Origin: Mitsuaria sp. GD03876
GTDB taxonomy: Bacteria > Pseudomonadota > Gammaproteobacteria > Burkholderiales > Burkholderiaceae_C
Direction: 5' to 3'
DNA length: 64,000 bases
Assembly: GCF_029840635.1 (NCBI RefSeq)
Contig: NZ_JAOCCU010000004.1
Coordinates: 62,001-126,000, forward strand
The notes beneath the pieces were generated by a model that had not been told where the DNA came from, did not search any database, and saw only the letters and a list, made by a program, of their open reading frames with translations. Of this stretch, positions 17,454 through 27,622 are shown in pieces (the first letter of the stretch is position 1; the number at the start of each line of letters is the position of its first letter). The translations under genes were made by a program, and so were the position numbers.

Positions 17454-19574
17454 TCATGCGGCCGACGCCTTCTGGTCGCCGTAGGCGAGCAAGCGAAGCG
17501 CGTTGATGACCACGATGAGGGTAGACCCCTCGTGGAACAGGACCGCGGTGCCAATATTCAAGCCGAAGAGCGTGGCCGGAATCAAGACCGCCACAACGCC
17601 CAGGGATACCCACAGGTTTTGCCGGATGACGCCGCTCGCCCTGCGCGACAGGCCGACCACGAACGGCAGCTTGGAGAGATCGTCCGCCATCAACGCCACG
17701 TCAGCAGTCTCCAGCGCCACGTCCGACCCGGCCGCGCCCATGGCAATCCCGACGGTCGCACTGGCCATGGCCGGAGCATCGTTGACGCCATCGCCCACCA
17801 TCGCCACCTTGCCCTCGTTGGCGCTGAGCTGCTTGATGAAGCCGACCTTGTCATCTGGCATCAGCTCGCCTTTGGCCTCGCTCAGGCCAACGGACTTCGC
17901 CACCGCGTCGGCCACCCGCTGGTTGTCTCCCGAGATCATGATCAGGTCCTTGACGCCAAGCTTCTGAAGCTTGCTCATGACGTCCGCGGCGGCCGGGCGA
18001 GGCGTGTCCATGACGCCAATGACGCCCAGGAAGCGCTGGCCTCGCTTGACGATCATGGTCGTGCGGCCCTTCTCGATCAGCTGCTGATCGATGCTGGAGA
18101 CCTCCGGCGGAAGACCACCCACATCTTCCACAAAGAGCTTGGCCTTGCCTATCCACACGTCGTCGGCGCCAATGCGTCCCGTGACGCCCTTGCCGGTGAC
18201 GCTGTGAACATCTTCGGCACTCAGGGCCTGAGCAGTTCCCTGCATCCGTTCCTTCGCGCCAGACACGATGGCGGCTGCCAGCGGGTGATCGCTGTGGCTC
18301 TCGATGGCCAGTGCCACGGCCAGCAGTTCATCCTGCTCCACGCCAGGCGCAGCCTGGACATCCACAAGCTTGGGTTTGCCTTCCGTGAGCGTGCCTGTCT
18401 TGTCGAACGCGATCGCGGTCAAGACCCCCAAGTTTTCCAGCGGCGCGCCGCCCTTGATGAGAACCCCGCCACGCGCCGCCCGAGCAACGCCGCTCAGGAC
18501 GGCGCTCGGGACCGAGATGGCAAGCGCGCATGGGCTAGCAGCCACCAACACTGCCATGGCACGGTAGAACGTCGCACTGAAGGGCTCGTCGATGATGAAG
18601 CCTGCGAACAAGAGCGCGCCGACGAAGCCCAGCACAGTCGGCACGAAGATGCGTTCGAACTTCGCCGAGAAAGACTGGGTGGGGGACTGCTGCTGCTGCG
18701 CCTCGGTCACCATCTTCACGACGCGTGCCATGGTGGACTCGGTGGATCGCTTGGCGACCATCACCTCCAGTGATCCGGAGCCGTTGATCGTGCCCGCAAA
18801 CACGCGACTCGTTGCCGCGACGCGGTCGAAAGCGGCAAGCGCCTGCTGCGCGTCCTCCACGGGCTGCTTGTCCACGGGAATACTCTCCCCGGTGACAGGC
18901 GCCTGGTTCACGCTGGACTTGCCCGTGATCACAAAGCCGTCGGCCGGCATGCGCTCGTTGGGCTTGATCACCACGATGTCACCGGGCTCCAGTTCAGCGA
19001 TTGGCACCTCTTGCGTGGTGCCATCACGCTTGCGAAGCGCGGTTTCTGGCGCCAGCTTGGACAACGCCTCGATCGCACGTCGTGCGCGGCCCATCGCGTA
19101 ATGCTCGAGCGAATGCCCCAGACTGAAGAGGAACAACAGCAAGGCGCCTTCAGCCCACTCGCCGAGCGCGGCCGCGCCGGCTGCGGCAACGAGCATCAGC
19201 GTGTCGATCTCGAAGCGCCGCTTACGAATATTCTCCACCGCCTCGCGCAGCGTGAAGAAGCCGCCGAAGACGTAGGCCGCCACGTACAGGCTCGTCTCCA
19301 GCGTGGACGAGAGCAGTTGATATTTGCCGAGCAGCCACCCCGCCAACAACAGCGCACCGCACAGCAGCGAGAAGATCAGCTCCGTGTTGCTGCCGAAGAT
19401 GCCGCCCTCATGGCCATGATCGTGATCGCCATGGTCTTCGGCGGCGTCGCTTCCGTGGTCATGCTTCTCGCCCTTCACATGCTTGTGATCCGGCGACGGA
19501 AGAGTCGACGCGCTAGGCGAGTTGGCCTCCAGCGACTGGGACTTGGCCTGTTCAGAATCTTTTCGTTCAGCCAT
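17454..19574 (-). CDS. czcP: PIB-4-type heavy-metal ATPase, CzcP-like
   Basis: This inner-membrane P-type ATPase exports divalent cations. The start at 19574 (706 residues) has GGAG seven bases upstream. Instead of an HMA domain, the N-terminus has a histidine-rich stretch (residues 30-55). The ion site has SPC (AASPCALAISVP), not CPC, and a late LFHEGSTLIVVINALRLL, both marks of the PIB-4 group that includes CzcP of C. metallidurans. TGES, DKTGTLTEG, SDHPLA and GDGVNDAPA are all present, so it should be active. It lies inside the czc cluster between czcD and czcR. Likely substrates are Zn, Cd and Co. Confidence 0.9.
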   Translation of the reverse strand: MAERKDSEQAKSQSLEANSPSASTLPSPDHKHVKGEKHDHGSDAAEDHGDHDHGHEGGIFGSNTELIFSLLCGALLLAGWLLGKYQLLSSTLETSLYVAAYVFGGFFTLREAVENIRKRRFEIDTLMLVAAAGAAALGEWAEGALLLFLFSLGHSLEHYAMGRARRAIEALSKLAPETALRKRDGTTQEVPIAELEPGDIVVIKPNERMPADGFVITGKSSVNQAPVTGESIPVDKQPVEDAQQALAAFDRVAATSRVFAGTINGSGSLEVMVAKRSTESTMARVVKMVTEAQQQQSPTQSFSAKFERIFVPTVLGFVGALLFAGFIIDEPFSATFYRAMAVLVAASPCALAISVPSAVLSGVARAARGGVLIKGGAPLENLGVLTAIAFDKTGTLTEGKPKLVDVQAAPGVEQDELLAVALAIESHSDHPLAAAIVSGAKERMQGTAQALSAEDVHSVTGKGVTGRIGADDVWIGKAKLFVEDVGGLPPEVSSIDQQLIEKGRTTMIVKRGQRFLGVIGVMDTPRPAAADVMSKLQKLGVKDLIMISGDNQRVADAVAKSVGLSEAKGELMPDDKVGFIKQLSANEGKVAMVGDGVNDAPAMASATVGIAMGAAGSDVALETADVALMADDLSKLPFVVGLSRRASGVIRQNLWVSLGVVAVLIPATLFGLNIGTAVLFHEGSTLIVVINALRLLAYGDQKASAA

Positions 19575-19614
19575 CTGGTTCTCCGGCTTTGAGTGCATGA
19601 GGGGCGTCAGCGAA

Positions 19615-19797
19615 CTACCGTCGCTTCTTCCTGGACCGCTTCGCAAGCCGCTCGGCCCTTCTCGCAGCACGACGATCCTTCAGCGACATGTAGTCCCGGA
19701 TCGAGGTGTAGGTCAGGTACACGAGCGCGATTCCCCAGCCAACGATGGCCAGGTACTTGAACATCACATGAAGGGTTTCGTGAGAGCCCGTGCTCAT
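19615..19797 (-). CDS. Small single-span membrane protein between czcD and czcP
   Basis: The frame gives a 60-residue product from 19797 (73 from 19836) with one hydrophobic helix (YLAIVGWGIALVYLTYTSI) and a very basic tail (DRRAARRAERLAKRSRKKRR). No known motif and no strong ribosome binding site. Its place between two metal-export genes on the same strand, with 40 bp to czcP, suggests a real small membrane component or regulator, but this is weak evidence. Confidence 0.35.
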   Translation of the reverse strand: MSTGSHETLHVMFKYLAIVGWGIALVYLTYTSIRDYMSLKDRRAARRAERLAKRSRKKRR

Positions 19798-19872
19798 CTG
19801 AGACTTTCGCTCGCGAACGCTGACGCTCGGGTTCATACCGATGACCCAAGCGAAGCATCCGCATTCCTTGAA

Positions 19873-20820
19873 TTACTTGGAGGCTTTCAGAGCCTTCTCC
19901 GCAAGCCCGGTGCGCGGCTCGACCCAATGGCTCTGATCGAGCGCGTCGCTGCAGGCCTCGGTCTCCATCTGCAAGGTGACGTGAGCAATCTCGTACTGCT
20001 CCTTGAGCATCTGGCGGAGTTGGGTCAGCAGGGGACCCACGGAGACCGAGCCGTCGTGCACGACGTGCGCGCTCAGACTCGTCTTGCCGCTGGACAGCGC
20101 CCAGATGTGCAGGTCATGGATCCCCGTGACGCCGGACGTTGCGGTCATCGCCGACTCGATCGCCGTCACGTCTACTCCCTCGGGCACACCCTCAAGGAGG
20201 ATGTTCAGGCTCTCGCGCAGGAGCACCCACGTCCGAGGCAGAACCCAAAGACCGATGCCCACGGCGACCAGACTGTCGACCCACGCCCAGCCGGTGAAAC
20301 GAATGACGATGGCCGCGACGATGACGCCGACCGATCCCAGCAGGTCGCTCCAGACCTCTAGATAGGCGCCCTTGACGTTGAGACTCGCATCCTTGCCGCC
20401 CATGAGCATGCGCATGCTCACGAGGTTGACGATCAAACCGAGCGAGGCGATCACCAGCATGCCGACCGACTGAACCTCGGCCGGCGAATTGAGCCGCTGC
20501 CAGGCCTCATAGAGGATGTAGATCGCCACTCCAAAGAGCAGTAGGGCGTTGAACGCAGAAGCCAGGATCTCGAAGCGGTGATAGCCGAAGCTGCGCTTCT
20601 TGTCTGCCGGCCGTCTGGCGATGCGTATGGCTGCCAGCGCGATCGCAAGGGCAGCCGCATCAGTGAACATGTGGGCAGCGTCCGAGATGAGCGCCAGGCT
20701 CTTCGTCGCGATACCGCCGATGACCTCGGCGATCAGAAAGCCGAAGGTCAACGTGAAGGCAATCCAGAGCGAGCGCTCATTGCCTCCTGCCGCGGCAGAG
20801 TGGTCGTGGTCCTTGGACAT
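19873..20820 (-). CDS. czcD: Cation diffusion facilitator CzcD
   Basis: The 315-residue CDF exporter has six transmembrane segments. The zinc site is formed by SDAAHMFTD in helix 2 and AYLEVWSDLLGS in helix 5, where Glu stands at the place usually held by His, as in many proteobacterial CzcD proteins. The C-terminal cytoplasmic domain (about 210-300) has HDLHIWALSSGKTSLSAHVV. The N-terminus is short with HDHS. It moves Zn, Co or Cd from cytoplasm to periplasm for CzcCBA to expel. It follows czcA by 109 bp. Confidence 0.92.
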   Translation of the reverse strand: MSKDHDHSAAAGGNERSLWIAFTLTFGFLIAEVIGGIATKSLALISDAAHMFTDAAALAIALAAIRIARRPADKKRSFGYHRFEILASAFNALLLFGVAIYILYEAWQRLNSPAEVQSVGMLVIASLGLIVNLVSMRMLMGGKDASLNVKGAYLEVWSDLLGSVGVIVAAIVIRFTGWAWVDSLVAVGIGLWVLPRTWVLLRESLNILLEGVPEGVDVTAIESAMTATSGVTGIHDLHIWALSSGKTSLSAHVVHDGSVSVGPLLTQLRQMLKEQYEIAHVTLQMETEACSDALDQSHWVEPRTGLAEKALKASK

Positions 20821-20929
20821 GGGTCATCTCCTTGTTCGTTTGATTCCCATCCTCGGCAACAGCGATACCCAGCGGCCCCGCGCCGCGGCATTTCAGCCTC
20901 GCGCGGGACCGCTGGCGCTCAGAGGGTGC

Positions 20930-23900
20930 TCAATGGGCGCTTCCGTGCTCGGCGGCCGGGGATTGGCTCTCCAGTTGCTCCTCTTCCTCATCGCGCCGGT
21001 GTGCCAGGCGGTAGAGGATGGGGAGAACCAGCAGCGTCAATGCCGTCGAAGACAAGATGCCGCCGATCACCACGGTGGCGAGCGGACGTTGGACCTCGGC
21101 GCCGGTGCCGGTGGCAAGCGCCATCGGAACGAAGCCAAGCGAGGCCACGAGCGCTGTCATCAGCACCGGACGCAGACGTGTCAGCGCGCCTTCGTGGATC
21201 GCCTCGTCCAGTCCCTTGCCTGACTCGCGCAGGTTGCGGATGAACGAGATCATCACGAGCCCGTTGAGCACCGCCACCCCAGAAAGCGCGATGAATCCGA
21301 CTGCTGCCGAGATCGAGAGCGGGATGTCTCGCAACCACAAGGCCACGATGCCGCCAGTCAAGGCGAACGGGATCCCGGTGAAGACGATGAAGCCATCCTT
21401 CATGTTCCCGAACATGGCAAACAGCAGCACGAACACCAGCAGCAATGAGACCGGAACCACGATCTGAAGACGCTGGGTCGCCGACTGCAGGTTCTCGAAC
21501 TGGCCGCCCCAGACCATCCAGTAGCCGGTCGGGACCTGAACCTGTGCGCCAATCAACTGCTGGGCCTCAGCAACGAAGCTGCCCAGGTCGCGACCACGCA
21601 CGTTCGAGCTCACCACGATCCGACGCTTTCCGTTCTCGCGGCTGACCTGGTTCGGACCAGGTGCCGTCGTGAAGTCAGCGACCTCACTGAGCGGGATGAA
21701 GCGGCGTGCGCCGTCAGCACCAACTGGCATCGGGATAGGCAGCCGCTTGATGGCCTCCACGTCGGCGCGAAGCACTTCGGGCAATCGCACCAGGATGCCG
21801 AAGCGGCGGTCGCCTTCGAACATGATCCCCGCGTCGCGTCCGCCGACAGCGGTCGCGAGCGTGTCTTGCACATCCTGGACGTTGAGTCCGTAGCGCGCCG
21901 TGCGTTCCCGGTCGACGGTCACGCTCAGCATCGGAAGCCCAGTGGTCTGCTCCACATTCACTTCCGAGGACCCCTGGATGCCTTGCAACAGCCCCTGGAT
22001 CTTCTGAGCGGTCGCGTTCAGGACCTCCATGTCGTCGCCGAAGATCTTCACCGCGACGTCGGAGCGCACGCCCGAGATCAGTTCGTTGAAGCGCAGCTGG
22101 ATCGGTTGCGAGAACTCATAGTTCTGTCCCGGCAGCTTGGCCGCCTCGGCCTGCACGGCCGCCAACAGGTCGTCACGCGTGCGCTTGGGGTCAGGCCACT
22201 CGTCCTGCGGCTTGAGCATCACGTAGCCGTCCGAGATGTTCGGCGGCATCGGGTCCGACGCGATCTCCGCAGTACCGGTTCGAGCGAAGACGCGGTCGAT
22301 CTCAGGGAACTTCGCCTTCAGCGTCGACTCCAGCTGCTGCTGCATCGTCAACGACTGCGTGAGGCTCGTGCCCGGAATACGCAGCGCCTGGATCGCGAAG
22401 TCGCCCTCGTTCAAGCTGGGGATGAACTCGCTGCCCATCCGCGCGGCGATCAAGCCCGTCAGCACGATCATCACTGCGGCGAAGGTCAACACGACTGCCT
22501 TGGCACCCATCACGTAGTTGAGCAGCGGCTCATACACGCGACGCGCCCAGCTCATCAGCCAGTTTTCTTTCTCAGCAACCTTCTTGCCGATGAACAGCGC
22601 GACCGCTGCGGGAACGAACGTGATCGACAGGATCATGGCGCCGACCAGGGCGATCACGACCGTGAAGGCCATCGGGTGGAACATCTTCCCTTCGACACCG
22701 GCCAGAGCAAAGATCGGCAGGTAGACGATCATGATGATCAGTTGTCCGAACAGCAGCGGACGACGAGCTTCCTGGGACGCGAGGAACACCTCGTGGAATC
22801 GCTCCGAGCGCGTCAGCAGTCGTCCCTTGTGCTCCTGCGCATGTGCCAGGCGCCGCACGCAGTTCTCGACGATCACCACCGCGCCGTCGATGATGATGCC
22901 GAAGTCCAGGGCCCCCAAACTCATCAGGTTGGCGCTGACCTTCTGATTCACCATGCCGGTGAAGGTGAACAGCATCGACAGCGGAATCACCATGGCCGTC
23001 AGGATGGCCGCACGGATGTTGCCCAGGAACAAGAACAGGATGGCGATGACGAGCACCGCGCCTTCGATCAAGTTCTTCTTGACGGTGGCGATTGCCTTGT
23101 CGACCAGCTTGGTTCGGTCGTAGACCGTGACCGCGTGGACGCCCTTGGGCATGTTCGCGTTGATCTCGGCCATCTTCTTGGCAACCGCTTGCGAGACCGT
23201 CCGGCTGTTCTCACCGATCAGCATGAAGACGGTGCCGAGCACGACCTCGCGGCCGTTGTCGGTCGCGGCGCCGGTGCGCAGCTCTCGGCCGATTTCGACC
23301 GTGGCGACATCACGCACGCGCACCGGCACGCCGCCGGCGTTGAGCAGAACGATGTTGCCGATGTCGGTAATCGAGCGCACCTGGCCCGGGGCTCGGATCA
23401 GGTACTGTTCACCGCGGCGCTCGATGTAGCCCGCGCCGACGTTCGCGTTGTTGCGATCAAGCGCAGTCACCACGTCGCTGAGCGTCAGGCCGTACGAGGA
23501 CAGCTTGGACGGATCGGGGGCGACGTGGTACTCCTTGGCGAAGCCGCCGATGGAGTTGATCTCAGTCACGCCCGTCACGTTCTTCAGCTGCGGCTTGATG
23601 ACCCAGTCCTGAATCTCGCGCAGGTCTGCCGGCGTATACAGCTCACCGTTGGGCTTCTTTGCGCCCGGCTCGCTTTCGACAGTCCAAAGGAAAATCTCAC
23701 CCAACCCCGTCGAGATCGGCCCGATGTTGGGCGTCACGCCCTCGGGCAGCTGAGACCGCGCGGATTGGATGCGTTCATTGACGAGCTGGCGGGCGAAGTA
23801 GATGTCCGTGCCGTCGTTGAAGATGACCGTCACTTGGGACAGACCGTATCGCGACAGCGAGCGGGTCTGCTGCAGGCCAGGCAGGCCGGCCATCACGGTC

Positions 23901-24109
23901 TCGATCGGATAGGTGACGCGCTGCTCGGTCTCCAGCGGCGAGTAGCCGGGTGCACCGGTGTTGATTTGCACCTGCACGTTGGTGATGTCCGGCACGGCGT
24001 CGATGGGCAGCTTCTGGTAGCTGAACACCCCGAGTGCGGCCATACCGAAGACGGCAAGCATGACAAGCCATCGATGCTCGATGGCGAAGCGGATGATGCG
24101 TTCAAACAT
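20930..24109 (-). CDS. czcA: CzcA-type divalent cation RND efflux pump
   Basis: The 1059-residue proton-driven pump begins MFERIIRFAIEHRWLVML. The motif DFGIIIDGAVVIVEN in helix 4 is that of the HME1 (Co/Zn/Cd) class and contrasts with the CusA gene on the left, which has a monovalent-type motif. Both large periplasmic loops and 12 transmembrane segments are present, and the C-terminus is histidine-bearing (EEEEQLESQSPAAEHGSAH). It forms a complex with CzcB and CzcC encoded immediately before (14-bp gap to czcB). Confidence 0.94.
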   Translation of the reverse strand: MFERIIRFAIEHRWLVMLAVFGMAALGVFSYQKLPIDAVPDITNVQVQINTGAPGYSPLETEQRVTYPIETVMAGLPGLQQTRSLSRYGLSQVTVIFNDGTDIYFARQLVNERIQSARSQLPEGVTPNIGPISTGLGEIFLWTVESEPGAKKPNGELYTPADLREIQDWVIKPQLKNVTGVTEINSIGGFAKEYHVAPDPSKLSSYGLTLSDVVTALDRNNANVGAGYIERRGEQYLIRAPGQVRSITDIGNIVLLNAGGVPVRVRDVATVEIGRELRTGAATDNGREVVLGTVFMLIGENSRTVSQAVAKKMAEINANMPKGVHAVTVYDRTKLVDKAIATVKKNLIEGAVLVIAILFLFLGNIRAAILTAMVIPLSMLFTFTGMVNQKVSANLMSLGALDFGIIIDGAVVIVENCVRRLAHAQEHKGRLLTRSERFHEVFLASQEARRPLLFGQLIIMIVYLPIFALAGVEGKMFHPMAFTVVIALVGAMILSITFVPAAVALFIGKKVAEKENWLMSWARRVYEPLLNYVMGAKAVVLTFAAVMIVLTGLIAARMGSEFIPSLNEGDFAIQALRIPGTSLTQSLTMQQQLESTLKAKFPEIDRVFARTGTAEIASDPMPPNISDGYVMLKPQDEWPDPKRTRDDLLAAVQAEAAKLPGQNYEFSQPIQLRFNELISGVRSDVAVKIFGDDMEVLNATAQKIQGLLQGIQGSSEVNVEQTTGLPMLSVTVDRERTARYGLNVQDVQDTLATAVGGRDAGIMFEGDRRFGILVRLPEVLRADVEAIKRLPIPMPVGADGARRFIPLSEVADFTTAPGPNQVSRENGKRRIVVSSNVRGRDLGSFVAEAQQLIGAQVQVPTGYWMVWGGQFENLQSATQRLQIVVPVSLLLVFVLLFAMFGNMKDGFIVFTGIPFALTGGIVALWLRDIPLSISAAVGFIALSGVAVLNGLVMISFIRNLRESGKGLDEAIHEGALTRLRPVLMTALVASLGFVPMALATGTGAEVQRPLATVVIGGILSSTALTLLVLPILYRLAHRRDEEEEQLESQSPAAEHGSAH

Positions 24110-24123
24110 GTTGCGTCATCTCT

Positions 24124-25731
24124 TTAGTGGGCGTGGGAAGCCGTGGACTTGCCGGCCTCGGCCTTGGCAACGAAGCTGCCGACGGCGATGTAGGGCACAC
24201 CGGCCTTCAGGCCCTCGACGATCTCGACCCGCTTGCCGTCCGTGCGGCCCACCTTGACGGGCTGGGCGACAAAGCCCGAACCGGTCTTCACGAACACGAC
24301 GGGCTTCTCTTCCATCGTCTGAACGGCTTCGGAGGTCACGGTCACCGGCGCGTCGAAGGTTTCGCTCTTCATCTCGACGTTGACGAACAAGCCCGGCCGC
24401 CATGCGGTCTTGGGGTTCTCCAGCGTCACGCGGGCTTGGGCCGTGCGGGTGGACTCGCCGATGAGCGAGCCGACGTAGGCGACCTTGCCGACCGCGGACT
24501 GCTCGAACGCCGCCGCGCGCACGACCACGTTGTCGCCTACGCGCACCAGCGGCAGGTCCTTGGCGGGCACGTTGATCTGGGCCCACACAGTGCGCAGATC
24601 GGCGACCGTGAAGACATTCGCGTCCTCGCGCACCTGCTCGCCCAGCGCGATGTGCTTCTCGACGATCGTGCCGTCGAAGGGAGCACGCAGTTCATAGCGG
24701 TTGAGGGCACCGCTATCCAGCGTGGCGCCGACGGCCTGGAGCTTCTGCCTGGCGTTCGACACCGCGATCTCCGCCTCGCGCATGGCTTGCTCGGCGATCT
24801 GCACATCCTGCTGAGGCGAGATCTTCGCTTCGTACAGGCTCTTTTCGCGTTCGTACGTGATCTTGGCCAGTTGCAGGCGCTTCTGCGCACCTTGCAAGTC
24901 GGCGCGTTGGTCAGATATCGACGTGCTGTTCACAATGGCCAGAACCTGACCCTTGCGAACCGTCTGTCCCAGCGCCACCGGCACAGATTCGACAACGCCG
25001 GCCACGCGTGGGACCACGTGCGCGGTGGTGTCCTCGTTGAACTTGACCTCGCCCGGCAGCTGGTAGCTGGCCGCCAGCGAAGCGGCCTTGGTGGCTTCGA
25101 CCACGATGCCCGAAGACTTCTGCTGCTCGGCGGACAACGCGATCACCCCTTCGCTGGGGGAGAACGGGAACGACTGGGTTTGGCCGCCGACCACAACTTG
25201 GATGACGCCGTCGAAGACATGCGGCTCTTCAACAGGTTGGGCGCTGACAAGCGCGTCCTTCTGAGCCGCGAACGTCAGCTTCTGCTCCTCGCCGCCAGGG
25301 CGCTTGATCTGTGCGGTCACCTGCAGCTGAGCTGGCGCGACATCCTTGCCTGCCTGTGACACCCAGATCTTCAAGCGCGGCGTGCCTTGATCCTCGGACA
25401 GCAGCGCCTCGACGGTCACGTTGCCCTTGGAGATGAGCTCTCCACCGCGGCTGCCCTTCTTGGCTTCTTCGTGGTGTTCGCCGTCCCCATGCCCCTTGGC
25501 GTCGTCGTGGCCCTTTTCGCCACCGGCCTTGGCTTCCCCGTGATGTTCGCCGTCGCCATGGCCCTTGGCCTCTTCGTGTGCGTGCGACTCTTCGCCGCCG
25601 GATTTCCCGCCGGTGGTCATCAGCCCGACGGCGGCCGCGGCACCAAGCGCCAGCACCACGGCAATGGCGATCGCCTGCTTCTTGCCGGCGCCGCTGCGCA
25701 GGCGTTCCTTGAGTTCGTTCTTGGAGGTCAT
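24124..25731 (-). CDS. czcB: CzcB-type periplasmic adaptor with His/Asp/Glu-rich repeats
   Basis: The 535-residue membrane-fusion protein has an N-terminal anchor (about 18-40), then a charged stretch at residues 50-93 in which AKGHGDGEHH occurs twice, ideal for zinc binding. After this come the adaptor domains, the hairpin coil (KITYEREKSLYEAKISPQQ) and the barrel ending HAH. It connects CzcA with CzcC. The front repeat is longer than in many relatives and is an internal duplication. Confidence 0.93.
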   Translation of the reverse strand: MTSKNELKERLRSGAGKKQAIAIAVVLALGAAAAVGLMTTGGKSGGEESHAHEEAKGHGDGEHHGEAKAGGEKGHDDAKGHGDGEHHEEAKKGSRGGELISKGNVTVEALLSEDQGTPRLKIWVSQAGKDVAPAQLQVTAQIKRPGGEEQKLTFAAQKDALVSAQPVEEPHVFDGVIQVVVGGQTQSFPFSPSEGVIALSAEQQKSSGIVVEATKAASLAASYQLPGEVKFNEDTTAHVVPRVAGVVESVPVALGQTVRKGQVLAIVNSTSISDQRADLQGAQKRLQLAKITYEREKSLYEAKISPQQDVQIAEQAMREAEIAVSNARQKLQAVGATLDSGALNRYELRAPFDGTIVEKHIALGEQVREDANVFTVADLRTVWAQINVPAKDLPLVRVGDNVVVRAAAFEQSAVGKVAYVGSLIGESTRTAQARVTLENPKTAWRPGLFVNVEMKSETFDAPVTVTSEAVQTMEEKPVVFVKTGSGFVAQPVKVGRTDGKRVEIVEGLKAGVPYIAVGSFVAKAEAGKSTASHAH

Positions 25732-25757
25732 TTGGAAACTCGTTGATGGATCGTTGT

Positions 25758-27053
25758 TCAGGGACGAGCGTCGGCGCTACCGAGCCGGCGATCGATCTCC
25801 GCGGAGAGGCGGTGGGCTTGAGAGAGCGCGGTGAAGTACTGCCCGCGCGCCTGCAAGAAGGTGCGCTGCGCATCCAGCACATCCAAGAAGCCAAACTTGC
25901 CCAACTCGAAACCGCGGCGCGCGGCCTCGTAGGCGGTCTGGGCGCCGGGGAGCACATCGCGACGCAATGCCTCGATCTCGTCGGTGCGCGCGTCGAGCTG
26001 GTCAACGGCCTGCAGCACCTCGGAGCGCAGACGCTGCTCTTCCGCTTGGGCCATCGCCTGCGCCGCGTCGCGCTTGCGCAGCGCCTGGAACTGAGCGCCC
26101 TGGTTGCGGTCGAACAGCGGAATGGGAATCGAGACGCTGATCAGCGGCTGGGTGCGGCCGATGTCGGGAGCGCGTTGCGCGCCGAGCCCCACCGTCACGT
26201 CGGGGACGCCGCGAGCTCGTTCCAGATTGAAGGCGGCTTCCGCGCGCTGAACCTCCATCTGGGCCCGACGCAGGATCGGGGAGCTCTGGATGCGGTCACC
26301 AAGGGTTTCAGCACCAGGCAGAACCGGCAGCGCGTCAGGGCTGCCGTCAACCAAGGAGATCGATCCCTGAGGTACCCCCATCACCGCGCTCAGCGCCTTC
26401 AGCGCTGCGGTGAGGTCCGCCTGTGCCAGGCGTTGCTCGATCCGCGCGGTGGATTGCGCGACACGGGCACGCGTCTCCTCGGTAGGCGACACCTTGCCCG
26501 CAGTCACGCGACGACCCACGGCGTCCGCGCCGTTGGTAGCGATGCGCAGAGACTCCTCAGCGACTTTCACGCGTTCCTGCGCGATCAACACGTCGAAGAA
26601 GGCCTGGATGGCGCCGGCGCGCGTTTCAGCACGCTGCGTCTCCAATTCCAGCGCTGCAACATCGCGGGTGCGTTGAGCCAGTTCGACGCGAGCGGATCGC
26701 TTGCCTCCCAGCTCGATGGTCTGGCTGAGCGTCACCTGCGTCGTACGCGTGGCCTTGCGGGTGTCCTCGGTGCTCAGGCCGAGCGTGGGATTCGGGATCA
26801 GGCCAGCCTGACGAATCGCGCCGTCGTTGGACTCGAGCTCGTACCCGAACGAGCGCAAGAGCGGGTTCTGACGCAACGCCGTTTGCACGGCCGCATCGAG
26901 CGTCAGTCCGGATTGAGGGTAGACCGTACCGGCCGCCGAAGCGGCGGCAGAGGCCGCGGCCTCAGGGGTTGCGGGACGGGATTCGCCAGCTTGGGCGAAG
27001 GCTTGAACTTGGAATAGTGCCGCACAAGCAAGCGGCACAAGCAATCTGCGCAT
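25758..27053 (-). CDS. czcC: CzcC-type outer-membrane channel
   Basis: The 431-residue TolC-family protein starts with a signal peptide (MRRLLVPLACAALFQVQAFA). LTLDAAVQTALRQNPLL and the two helical halves are normal for the OEP family. It is the outer-membrane exit of the CzcCBA pump and lies 26 bp before czcB on the same strand. Confidence 0.92.
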   Translation of the reverse strand: MRRLLVPLACAALFQVQAFAQAGESRPATPEAAASAAASAAGTVYPQSGLTLDAAVQTALRQNPLLRSFGYELESNDGAIRQAGLIPNPTLGLSTEDTRKATRTTQVTLSQTIELGGKRSARVELAQRTRDVAALELETQRAETRAGAIQAFFDVLIAQERVKVAEESLRIATNGADAVGRRVTAGKVSPTEETRARVAQSTARIEQRLAQADLTAALKALSAVMGVPQGSISLVDGSPDALPVLPGAETLGDRIQSSPILRRAQMEVQRAEAAFNLERARGVPDVTVGLGAQRAPDIGRTQPLISVSIPIPLFDRNQGAQFQALRKRDAAQAMAQAEEQRLRSEVLQAVDQLDARTDEIEALRRDVLPGAQTAYEAARRGFELGKFGFLDVLDAQRTFLQARGQYFTALSQAHRLSAEIDRRLGSADARP

Positions 27054-27156
27054 CGAAAACTCCAGGGTTGTGGAAACAACTCGAAGGATTCGACGAAGGC
27101 AGCGCGGCTCAAGCCGCTAGAGGAGGAACAGGAAGGAACCCGCTGCGATCGCCGAA

Positions 27157-27528
27157 TCAGGCGATGCGCCAATTGGGGCGTTCCGGATGATCTGGAGCGC
27201 GGGTCGAAAAGACTTGCTCGCTCAGTCCGCGCATGACCTGCGCGCTGAGATTTGCGAGCGCCATGCTGCTGCCTGAGACCGGCTTGGCAGCACTGAGATG
27301 GCACGTTCCGCAGTCGTTGTCCAAGCCGACCTTTCCGGGCTTGGTCTTGTCGCCAGGCAGAGGCTTCTTGCCCTGGGCCAGTTGACCGGCGTCAGCGTGC
27401 GAATGCACGTGATGACCGAAGTGGCTGGCTTCACTTGAACTCTCGTGCTCGCAATAGGCCGCCGCTGCACCCCAGGTGAACTGGAAGGGCATCAGCACCA
27501 GCAAGAAGATGGAGAGCCAGCGACGCAT
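27157..27528 (-). CDS. czcI: CzcI-like periplasmic metal-binding protein
   Basis: The 123-residue protein has a signal peptide (MRRWLSIFLLVLMPFQFTWG) and the pattern AAYCEHESS, HFGHHVHSHADAG and NDCGTCHLSAAKP, typical of CzcI, a small regulator or metal buffer at the head of czc operons. It lies 103 bp before czcC. It probably affects czc induction from the periplasm; the mechanism is not known. Confidence 0.82.
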   Translation of the reverse strand: MRRWLSIFLLVLMPFQFTWGAAAAYCEHESSSEASHFGHHVHSHADAGQLAQGKKPLPGDKTKPGKVGLDNDCGTCHLSAAKPVSGSSMALANLSAQVMRGLSEQVFSTRAPDHPERPNWRIA

Positions 27529-27622
27529 GGGTGGCAGTCTAGTAGAGGCCGACGGTTCGGTGGAACCGTCGGTCTAGCCTTTAGGGGACACGAGTGGGCA
27601 TTCGGGCACAGCCCGATGGAAC

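Noticed and set aside
21866-24127. Long plus-strand open frame opposite czcA
   Set aside because: No recognisable sequence; composition is that of an antisense frame of a high-GC gene.
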